Assembly (NCBI GenBank): GCA_030430075.1
Contig: JAUIGN010000064.1
Location: 1 to 49,414, forward strand
DNA length: 49,414 nucleotides
Origin: a bacterium
GTDB lineage: Bacteria; Planctomycetota; Planctomycetia; Pirellulales; Pirellulaceae
Direction of reading: 5' to 3'
The position numbers were made by a program, and so were the translations under genes. Below the pieces are notes generated by a model that made no database searches, was not told the origin of the DNA, and saw only the letters and a program-made list of their open reading frames with translations. This document shows positions 1-7,747 of this stretch, in pieces; the first letter of the stretch is position 1, and every line of letters begins with the position of its first letter.

Positions 1-143
1 ACGCCCACGGATCCAACGCGTCAACGCACACGGTTGGCAGGAAGCCAACCAAACAACGCCGCAGGATGCGGCTCAGCACCGAGTTGACGTTCGACAGCAG
101 CGCGAGTAAATGCGATTAAGTTCAACGGCATGTGTCACCAGTG
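1..143. other. Sequence left of the CRISPR array
   Basis: No gene and no further CRISPR repeat is visible here. The stretch is not AT-rich, which argues weakly against it being the leader. If the array is transcribed on the minus strand, as proposed below, this is the leader-distal flank. The window edge hides anything further left. Confidence 0.4.
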
Positions 144-466
144 GCTTCAATGGGGCCGCGTTCATCTGAACGCGGAAAGTACCGCGGCGGTGGAGGCGCG
201 GGCGGCTATTGAGACGCTTCAATGGGGCCGCGTTCATCTGAACGCGGAAAGTCCATACGCTCTCATGCAGTTCCGCGGGTGCGGGTTCGCTTCAATGGGG
301 CCGCGTTCATCTGAACGCGGAAAGGAGAAGTCGACCGGCCCGGCGATCTTTCTAAAGTCGCTTCAATGGGGCCGCGTTCATCTGAACGCGGAAAGGAAAT
401 TGCTGCAAGCAAGGGCAGGAAAAAGGGATTGCTTCAATGGGGCCGCGTTCATCTGAACGCGGAAAG
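144..466 (-). CRISPR. CRISPR array, 5 identical 36 bp repeats, 4 spacers (type I-G)
   Basis: Five identical 36 bp repeats lie at 144-179, 216-251, 289-324, 360-395 and 431-466, separated by spacers of 36, 37, 35 and 35 bp. On the plus strand each repeat begins GCTTCAATGGGG and ends CGGAAAG. It contains a 9 bp perfect inverted repeat (CCGCGTTCA / TGAACGCGG), so a 4-nt-loop hairpin forms easily. Read on the minus strand the repeat ends ATTGAAGC, close to the ATTGAAA(C/G) 3' end common in type I-B/I-C/I-G repeats. This, and co-orientation with the cas genes on the right, favours minus-strand transcription from a leader at 467-698. Orientation is inferred: there is no degenerate terminal repeat to settle it. 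Open frames across the array are artefacts that translate the repeat. Confidence 0.97.
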
Positions 467-698
467 GGGCCCTTTGGGCTGGGCTGATTTTAGCGGCTTG
501 GGATGCCGCCTTGCGAGCGGTTGGGGGATAATTCTTGTGTGCATCGTAGCTCGACCTGCGTTTCTGTGGGTAACTCGTCTGATAGCAAATGGTTAGGCAT
601 CTGCGAGCGGCTGCGGGGTTTCTTGGGGCACCAGGCCGCTCGCGGGGCAGTTCACCAAGCTTGGACATGACGTCAGGCCTCGACCGTTGGCATCACCG
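467..698 (-). promoter_or_regulatory. Putative CRISPR leader between cas4-cas1 and the array
   Basis: This 232 bp non-coding segment joins the 3' end of cas4-cas1 to the first repeat, the usual leader place when the array follows the adaptation genes. It holds a perfect 9 bp inverted repeat, GCGAGCGGC (603-611) and GCCGCTCGC (635-643), and a related direct copy TGCGAGCGGTTGGGGG near 513-528. The hairpin could be a leader motif or the cas operon terminator, but no T-run follows it on the minus strand. The assignment depends on the array orientation being correct. Confidence 0.5.
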
Positions 699-2648
699 TC
701 AGCGAGTCACAAAGGCGGGGTAAGTCACCAATTCGCCGCTCACCACCCGTGCCAGGAGGCGGGTTTGTATCTCGAGTAGCCGCCGATAGCTGACTCGATA
801 ATCGAACAGCGGATGCGTAACGAGCTGATCCATCCGCTGCTCATACGCTCGAAAAAAAGCCCGTCGTCCTCGTGTCGTCAGCGCAACACCGTTCCCCGCC
901 TCAATGAAATGCTCGGGACTGACCATGCGGTTGTTGATCGCCGTAATCACCGCGGAATCTGCCAGCAGTGGACGAAAGGGCTCCATCAAGTCGAGGGCCA
1001 GGGCCGGTCGACCAGGCCGCGGCTGGTGATAGAACCCCAGGTACGGATCCAAGCCGACGGCAGCCGCCGTTACCGTTAAGTCCTTGGCTACCAGGGCATA
1101 AGCCAGTGACAGCAAGGCGTTCACCGGATCCCGGGGTGGCCGGCGGTTCCGTTTGCGAAAGTTGAAATCAAATCGGGGCGGTTGCCCTAGGGCAGCGCCG
1201 GGATCGAGCGGCTCGTCCCCCGGCTTGAGCATCCCGGCGAAGTGTTGAAAGTAAATCCGCGCTGCTGTCCCTTCAATTCCCAACAAGGACTCCGCACACT
1301 CAACCCGCTTGGCCTTGTGCGACAGACGCTTCAGTTCGACGATTGCCTCCCGAGGCGGTGCGGCATGATTTCTCATCAACAACACACGCTGGTTGCGAAT
1401 CTTTCCGATGACCAGCGCTTTGGCGATCCGCAAGCACTCCACGCGATCGTCGGCCAGGCGAAACTGACGTCGCCGGAGCAAGATGTTCTTCAGCCCAGTT
1501 CCTTGCAGCATGCCCTGAAAATAACCCCGCTGCGAGTGCAACACGAGCGGTATATTCAGCTCCAGCAACGTCTGCATTGCCTGCGTCGAAAGCTGAATGT
1601 TGCCGAACAGGTTCACCTGGTTGATCTCGCGCAAGCGAACCTGCTGAATGACCTTGCCTTGCTGCTTGACCTGCAGCACCTCGGACTTCCGACCGACCAC
1701 CAATCCCTGCGTGTTTAAGTAGAGCGGGCGCAGGTCATCGCGGGGTGTCGCCGGCAGACGGACTTGCGCAGATTGGTGGCCCTCGCTGTCTCGCGCCCGG
1801 CAGCAGTTCGTCTCGTCAGGAAGACAGATCGCGACTAACGAGCATTTGGGACACTTGGGACTATTGACCAGTGGGAGCGGCGGCTGCCCGGCGTCCACCA
1901 CCTGGCGAGCCAAAGCAACGGCCTCGCGGGTTTGCTCGATTAGCCGATCATCGATCACGACGGTGACGCGTTGCCGCGTCGAGTTGAAGTACAAGACACC
2001 TTGTTCGCATTGGTAGCCGTTTTCGCGGAGCACGAGCGCCTGCAGGCACAACTGAACCTGCTCCGGGCGCCACGCCTCCAGCGTGCCGTCGGCGGCTCGG
2101 CGCGGGCGGCCTCGCTTGTAGTCAACAGGCGTTGCCTGCGCGCCTTCCGCCTCGATCAAGTCCAGCTTGGCGACAACGCCCAGCGTGTCACTGGCCAAGG
2201 TGACGCTGCGGGCATGCAGCCTGGCCGCCTCCGGCTCGTGCGGCGCCCGGTCTTCTCGCGATTCCTGATGATCTCCGTCGGACGGGGAGGCAGGTCTTGG
2301 CGCCCCGGCGGCGGGGGCGCCAAGCGAGTCACCGTCCCTGGTCGGGGCACTGGTACCGTCCGAATCGCTGAATAACAACCGCTGTTGGGCAGCGACCGGC
2401 GCCTCCTTGCTGCGGCTGCGTTCCGGCAGCGCCGGCAGGGCATCCGTGCATGCGTCGACCCGCTGATGCACGCCATCGCCATCCGTCGTTTCGGCATTGT
2501 GCTCGAACTGACCCTCGACATGCATCAGGTAGAACAGCCGGGGACAATAGACCAGTTCGTTGACCATCCGAGCGGGAAGGTAGCGGTCCTCCCGTACGCC
2601 GTCCGTGCAGTTCAGGCGATCGCTTGGCGAGGTAGACGGTTGAATCAT
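699..2648 (-). CDS. cas4-cas1: Cas4-Cas1 fusion, type I-G spacer acquisition protein
   Basis: A fused adaptation protein of 649 aa. The N-terminal part is a Cas4 RecB-like nuclease. It has Cys35 in YCPRLF, His61, Asp163 in the KLDLIE strand, Asp176 and Lys178 in PVDYK, and Cys266, Cys269 and Cys275 in KCPKCSLVAIC, giving four Cys for an Fe-S cluster. From about residue 306 (LYLNTQGLVV) it is Cas1, with the ESLLGIEG glutamate, the GFYHQPRPGR histidine and the LALDLMEPFR acidic motif. The fusion processes prespacers by PAM and integrates them with Cas2. It carries a low-complexity insert of about 90 residues (roughly 58-148, rich in Ser, Asp, Ala, Pro) between His61 and Asp163. The ATG at 2648 is chosen because AGGAG lies 7 nt upstream. 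A TTG at 2744 would extend it by 32 residues into cas2. Confidence 0.95.
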   Translation of the reverse strand: MIQPSTSPSDRLNCTDGVREDRYLPARMVNELVYCPRLFYLMHVEGQFEHNAETTDGDGVHQRVDACTDALPALPERSRSKEAPVAAQQRLLFSDSDGTSAPTRDGDSLGAPAAGAPRPASPSDGDHQESREDRAPHEPEAARLHARSVTLASDTLGVVAKLDLIEAEGAQATPVDYKRGRPRRAADGTLEAWRPEQVQLCLQALVLRENGYQCEQGVLYFNSTRQRVTVVIDDRLIEQTREAVALARQVVDAGQPPLPLVNSPKCPKCSLVAICLPDETNCCRARDSEGHQSAQVRLPATPRDDLRPLYLNTQGLVVGRKSEVLQVKQQGKVIQQVRLREINQVNLFGNIQLSTQAMQTLLELNIPLVLHSQRGYFQGMLQGTGLKNILLRRRQFRLADDRVECLRIAKALVIGKIRNQRVLLMRNHAAPPREAIVELKRLSHKAKRVECAESLLGIEGTAARIYFQHFAGMLKPGDEPLDPGAALGQPPRFDFNFRKRNRRPPRDPVNALLSLAYALVAKDLTVTAAAVGLDPYLGFYHQPRPGRPALALDLMEPFRPLLADSAVITAINNRMVSPEHFIEAGNGVALTTRGRRAFFRAYEQRMDQLVTHPLFDYRVSYRRLLEIQTRLLARVVSGELVTYPAFVTR

Positions 2649-2728
2649 CGGGGCGCTCCTACGTTGCAGATCATTGGACGTAGCCCGCTCCGGCACGATC
2701 CGCGCCGGATGCGTGGCGAAAAGCCGGT

Positions 2729-3019
2729 TCAGATAATCAGGCAAGGGCTGGCGATCGATACGTAGGGCTGGCCCAGCGCCTCGATCACCCGTTCGCCACG
2801 CCCGGCGGCTGGCCCGAGGTCGACGAACAGCACCTGATCTTCGGCCGCATTAATGGTCTCTTTGAGCTGGGCTTTGAGCTTGAGCAAATCGACCTGATGC
2901 AACTGACACTCGAAAACCGAGTACTGCAAGTGGTCGCCCCAGTTCCGCATTGTCTTGAAGACGCACCGCAATCGCTTTGCGTCGCGGATGTCGTAGGTCA
3001 CCAGATAGATCTTTCGCAT
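2729..3019 (-). CDS. cas2: Cas2
   Basis: A 96-aa Cas2 of normal length. It starts MRKIYLVTYDIRDAKRL, whose YDI aspartate lies in the first ferredoxin-like beta strand, and continues with the typical WGDHLQYSVFECQL strand. Cas2 dimers form the core of the Cas1-Cas2 integrase. It is the first gene of the adaptation pair, 80 bp before the chosen start of cas4-cas1. The open frame extends 14 codons upstream, but the alignment-like start MRKIYLV fits the family best. It is separated from the effector genes by a long gap, so it probably has its own promoter. Confidence 0.93.
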   Translation of the reverse strand: MRKIYLVTYDIRDAKRLRCVFKTMRNWGDHLQYSVFECQLHQVDLLKLKAQLKETINAAEDQVLFVDLGPAAGRGERVIEALGQPYVSIASPCLII

Positions 3020-3653
3020 GACTAGACCCTTTCTCGAAGACGATCGGTTCGAGCCATCCATGATCGTGTGGCCGGCACTCCATGGACGCCGGCCTTACGT
3101 ATTCCGGCAGCCCCTGCTGCCGTAGCGGGGCAATGCGGGTTCTTCACGGAGCGGTGAGATGGGAGAGTTCGCGTGGCACGGGCCTTGACGTTCCGGGAAG
3201 AAGGTGTCGTGGAATCGGTGACTGGCGGTCATCAATGCGTGCGGACACGCTACGGGTCCGTGGAAGCGAGATGCGATCGCGGAGCGAAAGAATCTCTGTT
3301 GTTCATCTGCTGCCGAAAGCAACGACCACAACGGTTCGGCGCTGGCCCCGGCATAGCATACGACGGCGCAGCGCTACCGAGGTGCGCGACGTGTTTGATG
3401 ACACTTGGTTCCAGAACGCCGGACCGCAATACGTCATGCACAGCATGACCTACGGAACCTGATTGCAATACGTCATGCACAGCATGACCTACGGAACCGG
3501 GAGATTGCCCCGTGACGGCAGGCAAGAGGTACCGCACAGCCCGCCCCTCTTGCCTGCCCTGTTCACGCAGCCGCCCCGTAGTTTGGTGAATTGCCAAAGA
3601 GCAGGCGTCTGGATTCAGCCGCACATTGAATACCGCAACCCGAAGCCGGCACA
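3020..3653. other. Gap between effector and adaptation modules
   Basis: No convincing gene is seen in these 634 bp. The stretch holds a duplicated 39 bp unit with the dispersed palindrome (3426-3499, listed separately) and a 7 bp stem / 4 nt loop hairpin, CGGCAGC-CCCT-GCTGCCG, at 3105-3122. Since cas2 reads leftward from 3019, a promoter for cas2 and cas4-cas1 probably lies in the left part. No clear -35/-10 pair was identified. Confidence 0.6.
3426..3499 (+). repeat. Two tandem copies of the dispersed GTCATGC palindrome
   Basis: A 39 bp unit is duplicated. Each copy contains the perfect palindrome GTCATGC-ACA-GCATGAC (3433-3449 and 3472-3488), preceded by GCAATAC and followed by CTACGGAACC. 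The same palindrome with the CTAC(G/A)G tail recurs at 11854, 18357, 22719 and 43925. Confidence 0.9.
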
Positions 3654-4631
3654 TCACAGTGATCGCGCTGGTGTAAAATTTCTAAACTTTCCTGTTGTAA
3701 TGCGCTGCGACTGAAAAACCGCAGCAACTCCCAGCGGCTCAAGTCGTTGTCGCCATTGCGCGTGAACGGCGTCGGATTCCGATACGCTCGGTGGCGTAAG
3801 CATGGGAGACTGCAGCAGGCTTCTCGCGATATCAACCTGCAGCGGCACGCGCCATATCGGCCAGGTGAACCGAACTCCCTGCCGACGTCGTTGGACAAAG
3901 CTGGTCGTCTCGAGTCGACCTCTCATCGGCGCGGTGGCGAAGAGTGGCAGCGATTCAATGGCCAGCCGGTTCGCGCCTCGCATCGTGGTATTCGGGTCCT
4001 TGCTGGGGTTCCGCCATCGTAATGCGTATCGGCGATCGTCGGCCGGGTCCCAACGAAGATTCAGACCGCGCCCTGGATCGTCGTAATTCCAGGTCTCGAA
4101 CAGCGCCTTGTGAAGATGTGCCCCGTTCGTTGCTCGAACGATATCGCACATGAACTGGATGAAGTGCTGATGGCCTGCCCCGCTCATCGTACGGAATGCC
4201 GTATCTTCAATTTGGGAGTCGAGCTCTCCATCGCCGGTCATCATGTCACATCCGAAAGCTGCGAGAAAATCGGCTGGGACTCTTGCCGTTACCACATCAG
4301 TGCAGTCCTCGTCCCCGAGTTCAAGGGCGCTCTGGCTGAGAAACCGAAGACGTCGACCGCTGATCGTCAAATCCGGCCCGATCTGCTCGAACAGCCTGAC
4401 GGCATCGGGCTCGGCGAGTTGCCGGGCAAGGAGTTCGACAACGGCGTCCTGATCACATTCGACCGGCAGGCCAGTCAAGACCGGACACCAAACGCCCCTT
4501 TGGATATCCCAATGCATCCGGACCCCATTGCGTGGCAGGCTGAGTGTGAGCACGCGCAAGGTGCCCAGGGCGGCCATAAACGCTAGTGGATTCGAGCCAT
4601 CGAGACCAGGAAGTGAAACACTTTGCGTCAT
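3654..4631 (-). CDS. csb3: Csb3-type (GSU0052-like) Cas8-like subunit of the type I-G effector
   Basis: A 325-aa protein that by position and N-terminus fits Csb3/GSU0052, the presumed Cas8-like subunit of some type I-G systems. Its start, LPGLDGSNPLAFMAALGTLR, resembles the pattern shared by Csb3 and Csx17 N-termini. No catalytic motif is evident, as expected for a subunit acting in PAM and target recognition. Its ATG overlaps the cas3 stop by 4 bp (ATGA) with GGAGG just upstream, so translation is coupled to cas3. It is much shorter than a full Csx17 and no separate small subunit gene follows. Family assignment rests on context and the N-terminal motif. Confidence 0.72.
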   Translation of the reverse strand: MTQSVSLPGLDGSNPLAFMAALGTLRVLTLSLPRNGVRMHWDIQRGVWCPVLTGLPVECDQDAVVELLARQLAEPDAVRLFEQIGPDLTISGRRLRFLSQSALELGDEDCTDVVTARVPADFLAAFGCDMMTGDGELDSQIEDTAFRTMSGAGHQHFIQFMCDIVRATNGAHLHKALFETWNYDDPGRGLNLRWDPADDRRYALRWRNPSKDPNTTMRGANRLAIESLPLFATAPMRGRLETTSFVQRRRQGVRFTWPIWRVPLQVDIARSLLQSPMLTPPSVSESDAVHAQWRQRLEPLGVAAVFQSQRITTGKFRNFTPARSL

Positions 4632-7600
4632 GACGATTCCTCCGAAGTAGTCACGTGCTTCCCAACGACGCGATTTGGATTAGCGCTGGCGTCCTGGTCG
4701 GCCAGTCGCAGAATGGCTTCCAGGTAGGCCACCCCCCACCATCCAAACCGTCTGGTTGTTGCCCAATACCGCTCGGCGATTCCACTGTCAAGGCGTTCGG
4801 GGCGGTGGCTGCCGCGCCAATCACACGAGAGCTTGATCGGCCCGGCTGCGGTTTCGAATTGCACATCGACCGGCTGCTCGTCGTTGCAAACCGGTGCGAA
4901 CGGGCGCGCGTAACCGTGATGACTGGCGATCAGGTGCAAGACGAGCTGCCTGTCGCAATCATCATCGGCTTGGTCGGCCTCCTCCAAAGCACGCTCGGCA
5001 AGCTGTACCGACAGGAATTCATGCCTGAACCCAGGTGGGAGACCGGCCCGTTTCCTGACGGCCTGCCAGTCCCTGCGGCTGGAAGTCGCCCCGGTGGATT
5101 TTGCCCACAGATGGGGCTGCGAATAGGCTGCTTGGAGATCACGACGCATCAGCATCGCCTGAAAGCGGGGATCGCACTTTCCCCAATCGTGCATCCGGGC
5201 TGCCCTTCGCAACGATGCCAGGCATGTTCCGGTGTCAATGAATTGTGCAATTTCGACGACTCGCTTCTCGACGTCTGCCAGGTGGTCCGCGAGCGCAACT
5301 CGCCCGTCGAGCGTGTCGCACAATCCGTCGATACCATCGTCGTCCACAATTTCCGTCGCGGCTGCGGCCGCACCGCGTTGGAAGGAAGTGAGAACGATTC
5401 CCTCCTGTGCAATTTTGCCATCGTAGCCAGAGTACCTGTCAAGCGAGAATCCTCCTGCCACCGTTTGCCGGAGGACATCGCGTAACTCGTAACATTCGCT
5501 CTCGTCACACATTTCCAGGACGAGCTTACGGACGTCACGCAGCGAGAGGGGCGAAGACTCATCCTGACAGAAGGCCATGAGGGCCGCTCCGGCACTCGAA
5601 TCCGGCAACGCGCGCAGGCGTGCCGGAAACAGCCGGAGAACGCGACGTCGCCGCGAGGCAAGACACGCCTCTTCGGCGACGTCAACCACCGCGTTAACTT
5701 GGTCAACCGCCCTATCCTGGTCGACCGCTGTGTCGCTGGACGGTGCGGGCAGGTGCCCCGCGTCGGCACCAGGAAGAAAGCCGAGTTCGTTCCAGCCGCC
5801 CGCCGACACAGGCAGGACGATGGTGTCCCCCGGGCGAATGTCATGGATATGGGTGAGCAGTTGGCTGGCTTCCCCGCCACGCCAGACTAAAGGCTGGCGG
5901 GAGGCGGTGATCTCGTTGACGGAAGGGTCCGTTGGTTCGGTTGCCGCCGCTGGGACGTCTGACGTGCTGTCCTCTTTGGGTTCCTGTTGCACCAACCAGG
6001 TCTTCATGCGACTAATCGGCACCGGCATGCACTCGAGCGACGATGGGGGGCAGAGACTAACTGCTTGAATCCAGGCAGCCGCCTTGCAGGAGTCGTCCCA
6101 ATCGGATTGCGGAAGATCTTCTCGCCAGCACACCTGAACGTCCGGATTGGCCCGTTGTGCTCCGTGCAACCAAAGTGAGACATCCGGATCCGGCCAGGGT
6201 GCAGGGGCCGTTTGGCAAAGTAAATCGAGATGCGCCGGAAGCAGCGTCGGTGCGTCGGGGCTGGAGGTGTTCAGCCGGGCCAGCGCCTCGTCGTCTCCAA
6301 GTCGCGTGACGACAGCATCCATCGCGGCGATTCCGAAATCGAGCTGACGCACAGCGTCGTTGCCCTCGCCAACCTGCCACAACGCATTCCAGGTCCGCGC
6401 AAGTGCGTTGCCGTAGACAGGGTCGTCATGCTTGCCGGTGGAATCCAGGGCGTCAAGTTGCTGATCCGTCTTGCGACTTTGCTCTTGAATCACGACGATC
6501 CCACGAGCGTCGATCGATCTGGCGGTGCGATTCAGCCGCCCGAAGCGCTGCCTCAACGCATCCAATGGAGCCGCCTCGGTCACCATCGCGTCAAAGTCCA
6601 GGTCGGCCCCCACCTCGATACATTGAGTCGCAACGACGACCAACGGAATTGACGGACGCGACTCTTGTGACTCGCATGCGATCATCTTTCGCAAACGGTC
6701 CGCCTGCTTGTTTCGATCAATGGCGCGCATCCGCCCGATCATCATTTCGACCTGTGCCGGACCGGCAAGCTCCTGGCGGAGGCGACCGTAAACCTCTTTG
6801 GCGGTTGCAATCCGATTGACAACGACGGCGACCGCGGTCCGTTCGCTGGACAGTAGCTCGGTCGCCGCAGACACCAGTTCCCCCGCAAACGCGCTCACCG
6901 CGCGCTTGCCCTTCGCTTTTGCTGCTACCCGCAGTTCGGCCGGCTTCGGGGTATGCAAGCGTCTTCCCAGGAAAGAATGTCGGTCGGACCGCTCTGCCGA
7001 TGTCAATTCGAACCGCTGTTCTCCGGACACCGAGCCGGCAGGTGTGGCCGTCATCTCTACGGAAATCGATGGCGGGCCAAACGACTCCCGTTGCCAAGGC
7101 TTCGCTTGAAACCGGCGTATCGCACTCAGCGTTTGAGAAAACGCCTTCGAGCAGTGTGCTTCGTCGAGCAAGATCAGGCTATCGCAAGCCACGAGTGCTG
7201 CATGGATGGGCCGTGCCGACTCCGTGACACCGTAACCGCGGAAGAGCAATCTCGAACCAACCTGGTCGACTGTACTGGTAACCAACAAAGGCTGATTGGG
7301 CGACCTTGCCCATGAGGTGTCACGGTAGACTCCGCCACGCAATTGGCAGGCGATAAGTGGAGTTGCCCTGTTCCCGGAGATCGTCGCAAGTCGCTCCGCA
7401 ACACGGGCGAGGACGGAATCGCGGCGGCCCGCCAGAGCCTCCGCCAGGTTCTCCTGGATGTACCTGGCTCGCCGGAAGGCGTCGTCGACAACAATCCGCC
7501 GATCGACGACGAGAAACGTCCGTAGCGGTGCCGTTCGCAATTCGGGAGGTCGATCCGCCTGGAAGGCCAATGCGAACGATGCCATCTCCAGGCATGACGT

Positions 7601-7747
7601 CTTGCCCGCTCCGGTCGGCAGGTCGATCACGGCGGGCCAGTCTCCGCGACACGCGAGTTCGGCCAGCCGAACCTGCCAATCCATGGGCGGGTACTTGTGA
7701 ATGGCCTCGAAAAACGCAGGAAAATCGCTCGTCTCAAGTTCACCCAC
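4628..7747 (-). CDS. cas3: Cas3 helicase-nuclease with C-terminal HD domain (type I-G)
   Basis: A 1039-aa target-degrading nuclease-helicase. From the N-terminus: a DWQVRLAEL Q-motif-like segment, Walker A LPTGAGKT (residues 43-50), DEAH (195-198), ATQCIEVGADLD (motif V) and QRFGRLNR (400-407, motif VI). Its HD nuclease is C-terminal, as in type I-G: His822, MHDWGK (His853, Asp854), RHEF (908-911) and SHHGYARPF (His943, His944). The chosen GTG at 7747 has AGGGGG 7 nt upstream and overlaps the csb2 stop by 8 bp. An upstream ATG at 7786 has no visible ribosome binding site. The middle (about 590-690) is a poorly conserved Asp/Val-rich linker. All key residues are intact. Confidence 0.95.
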   Translation of the reverse strand: MGELETSDFPAFFEAIHKYPPMDWQVRLAELACRGDWPAVIDLPTGAGKTSCLEMASFALAFQADRPPELRTAPLRTFLVVDRRIVVDDAFRRARYIQENLAEALAGRRDSVLARVAERLATISGNRATPLIACQLRGGVYRDTSWARSPNQPLLVTSTVDQVGSRLLFRGYGVTESARPIHAALVACDSLILLDEAHCSKAFSQTLSAIRRFQAKPWQRESFGPPSISVEMTATPAGSVSGEQRFELTSAERSDRHSFLGRRLHTPKPAELRVAAKAKGKRAVSAFAGELVSAATELLSSERTAVAVVVNRIATAKEVYGRLRQELAGPAQVEMMIGRMRAIDRNKQADRLRKMIACESQESRPSIPLVVVATQCIEVGADLDFDAMVTEAAPLDALRQRFGRLNRTARSIDARGIVVIQEQSRKTDQQLDALDSTGKHDDPVYGNALARTWNALWQVGEGNDAVRQLDFGIAAMDAVVTRLGDDEALARLNTSSPDAPTLLPAHLDLLCQTAPAPWPDPDVSLWLHGAQRANPDVQVCWREDLPQSDWDDSCKAAAWIQAVSLCPPSSLECMPVPISRMKTWLVQQEPKEDSTSDVPAAATEPTDPSVNEITASRQPLVWRGGEASQLLTHIHDIRPGDTIVLPVSAGGWNELGFLPGADAGHLPAPSSDTAVDQDRAVDQVNAVVDVAEEACLASRRRRVLRLFPARLRALPDSSAGAALMAFCQDESSPLSLRDVRKLVLEMCDESECYELRDVLRQTVAGGFSLDRYSGYDGKIAQEGIVLTSFQRGAAAAATEIVDDDGIDGLCDTLDGRVALADHLADVEKRVVEIAQFIDTGTCLASLRRAARMHDWGKCDPRFQAMLMRRDLQAAYSQPHLWAKSTGATSSRRDWQAVRKRAGLPPGFRHEFLSVQLAERALEEADQADDDCDRQLVLHLIASHHGYARPFAPVCNDEQPVDVQFETAAGPIKLSCDWRGSHRPERLDSGIAERYWATTRRFGWWGVAYLEAILRLADQDASANPNRVVGKHVTTSEESS

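Noticed and set aside
144..466. Self-targeting or within-window spacer matches
   Set aside because: By eye none of the four spacers matches elsewhere in the window. Phage or plasmid origins need a database search.
130..596. Open frames with repeated LQWGRVHLNAE peptide
   Set aside because: They translate the CRISPR repeats; there is no gene here.
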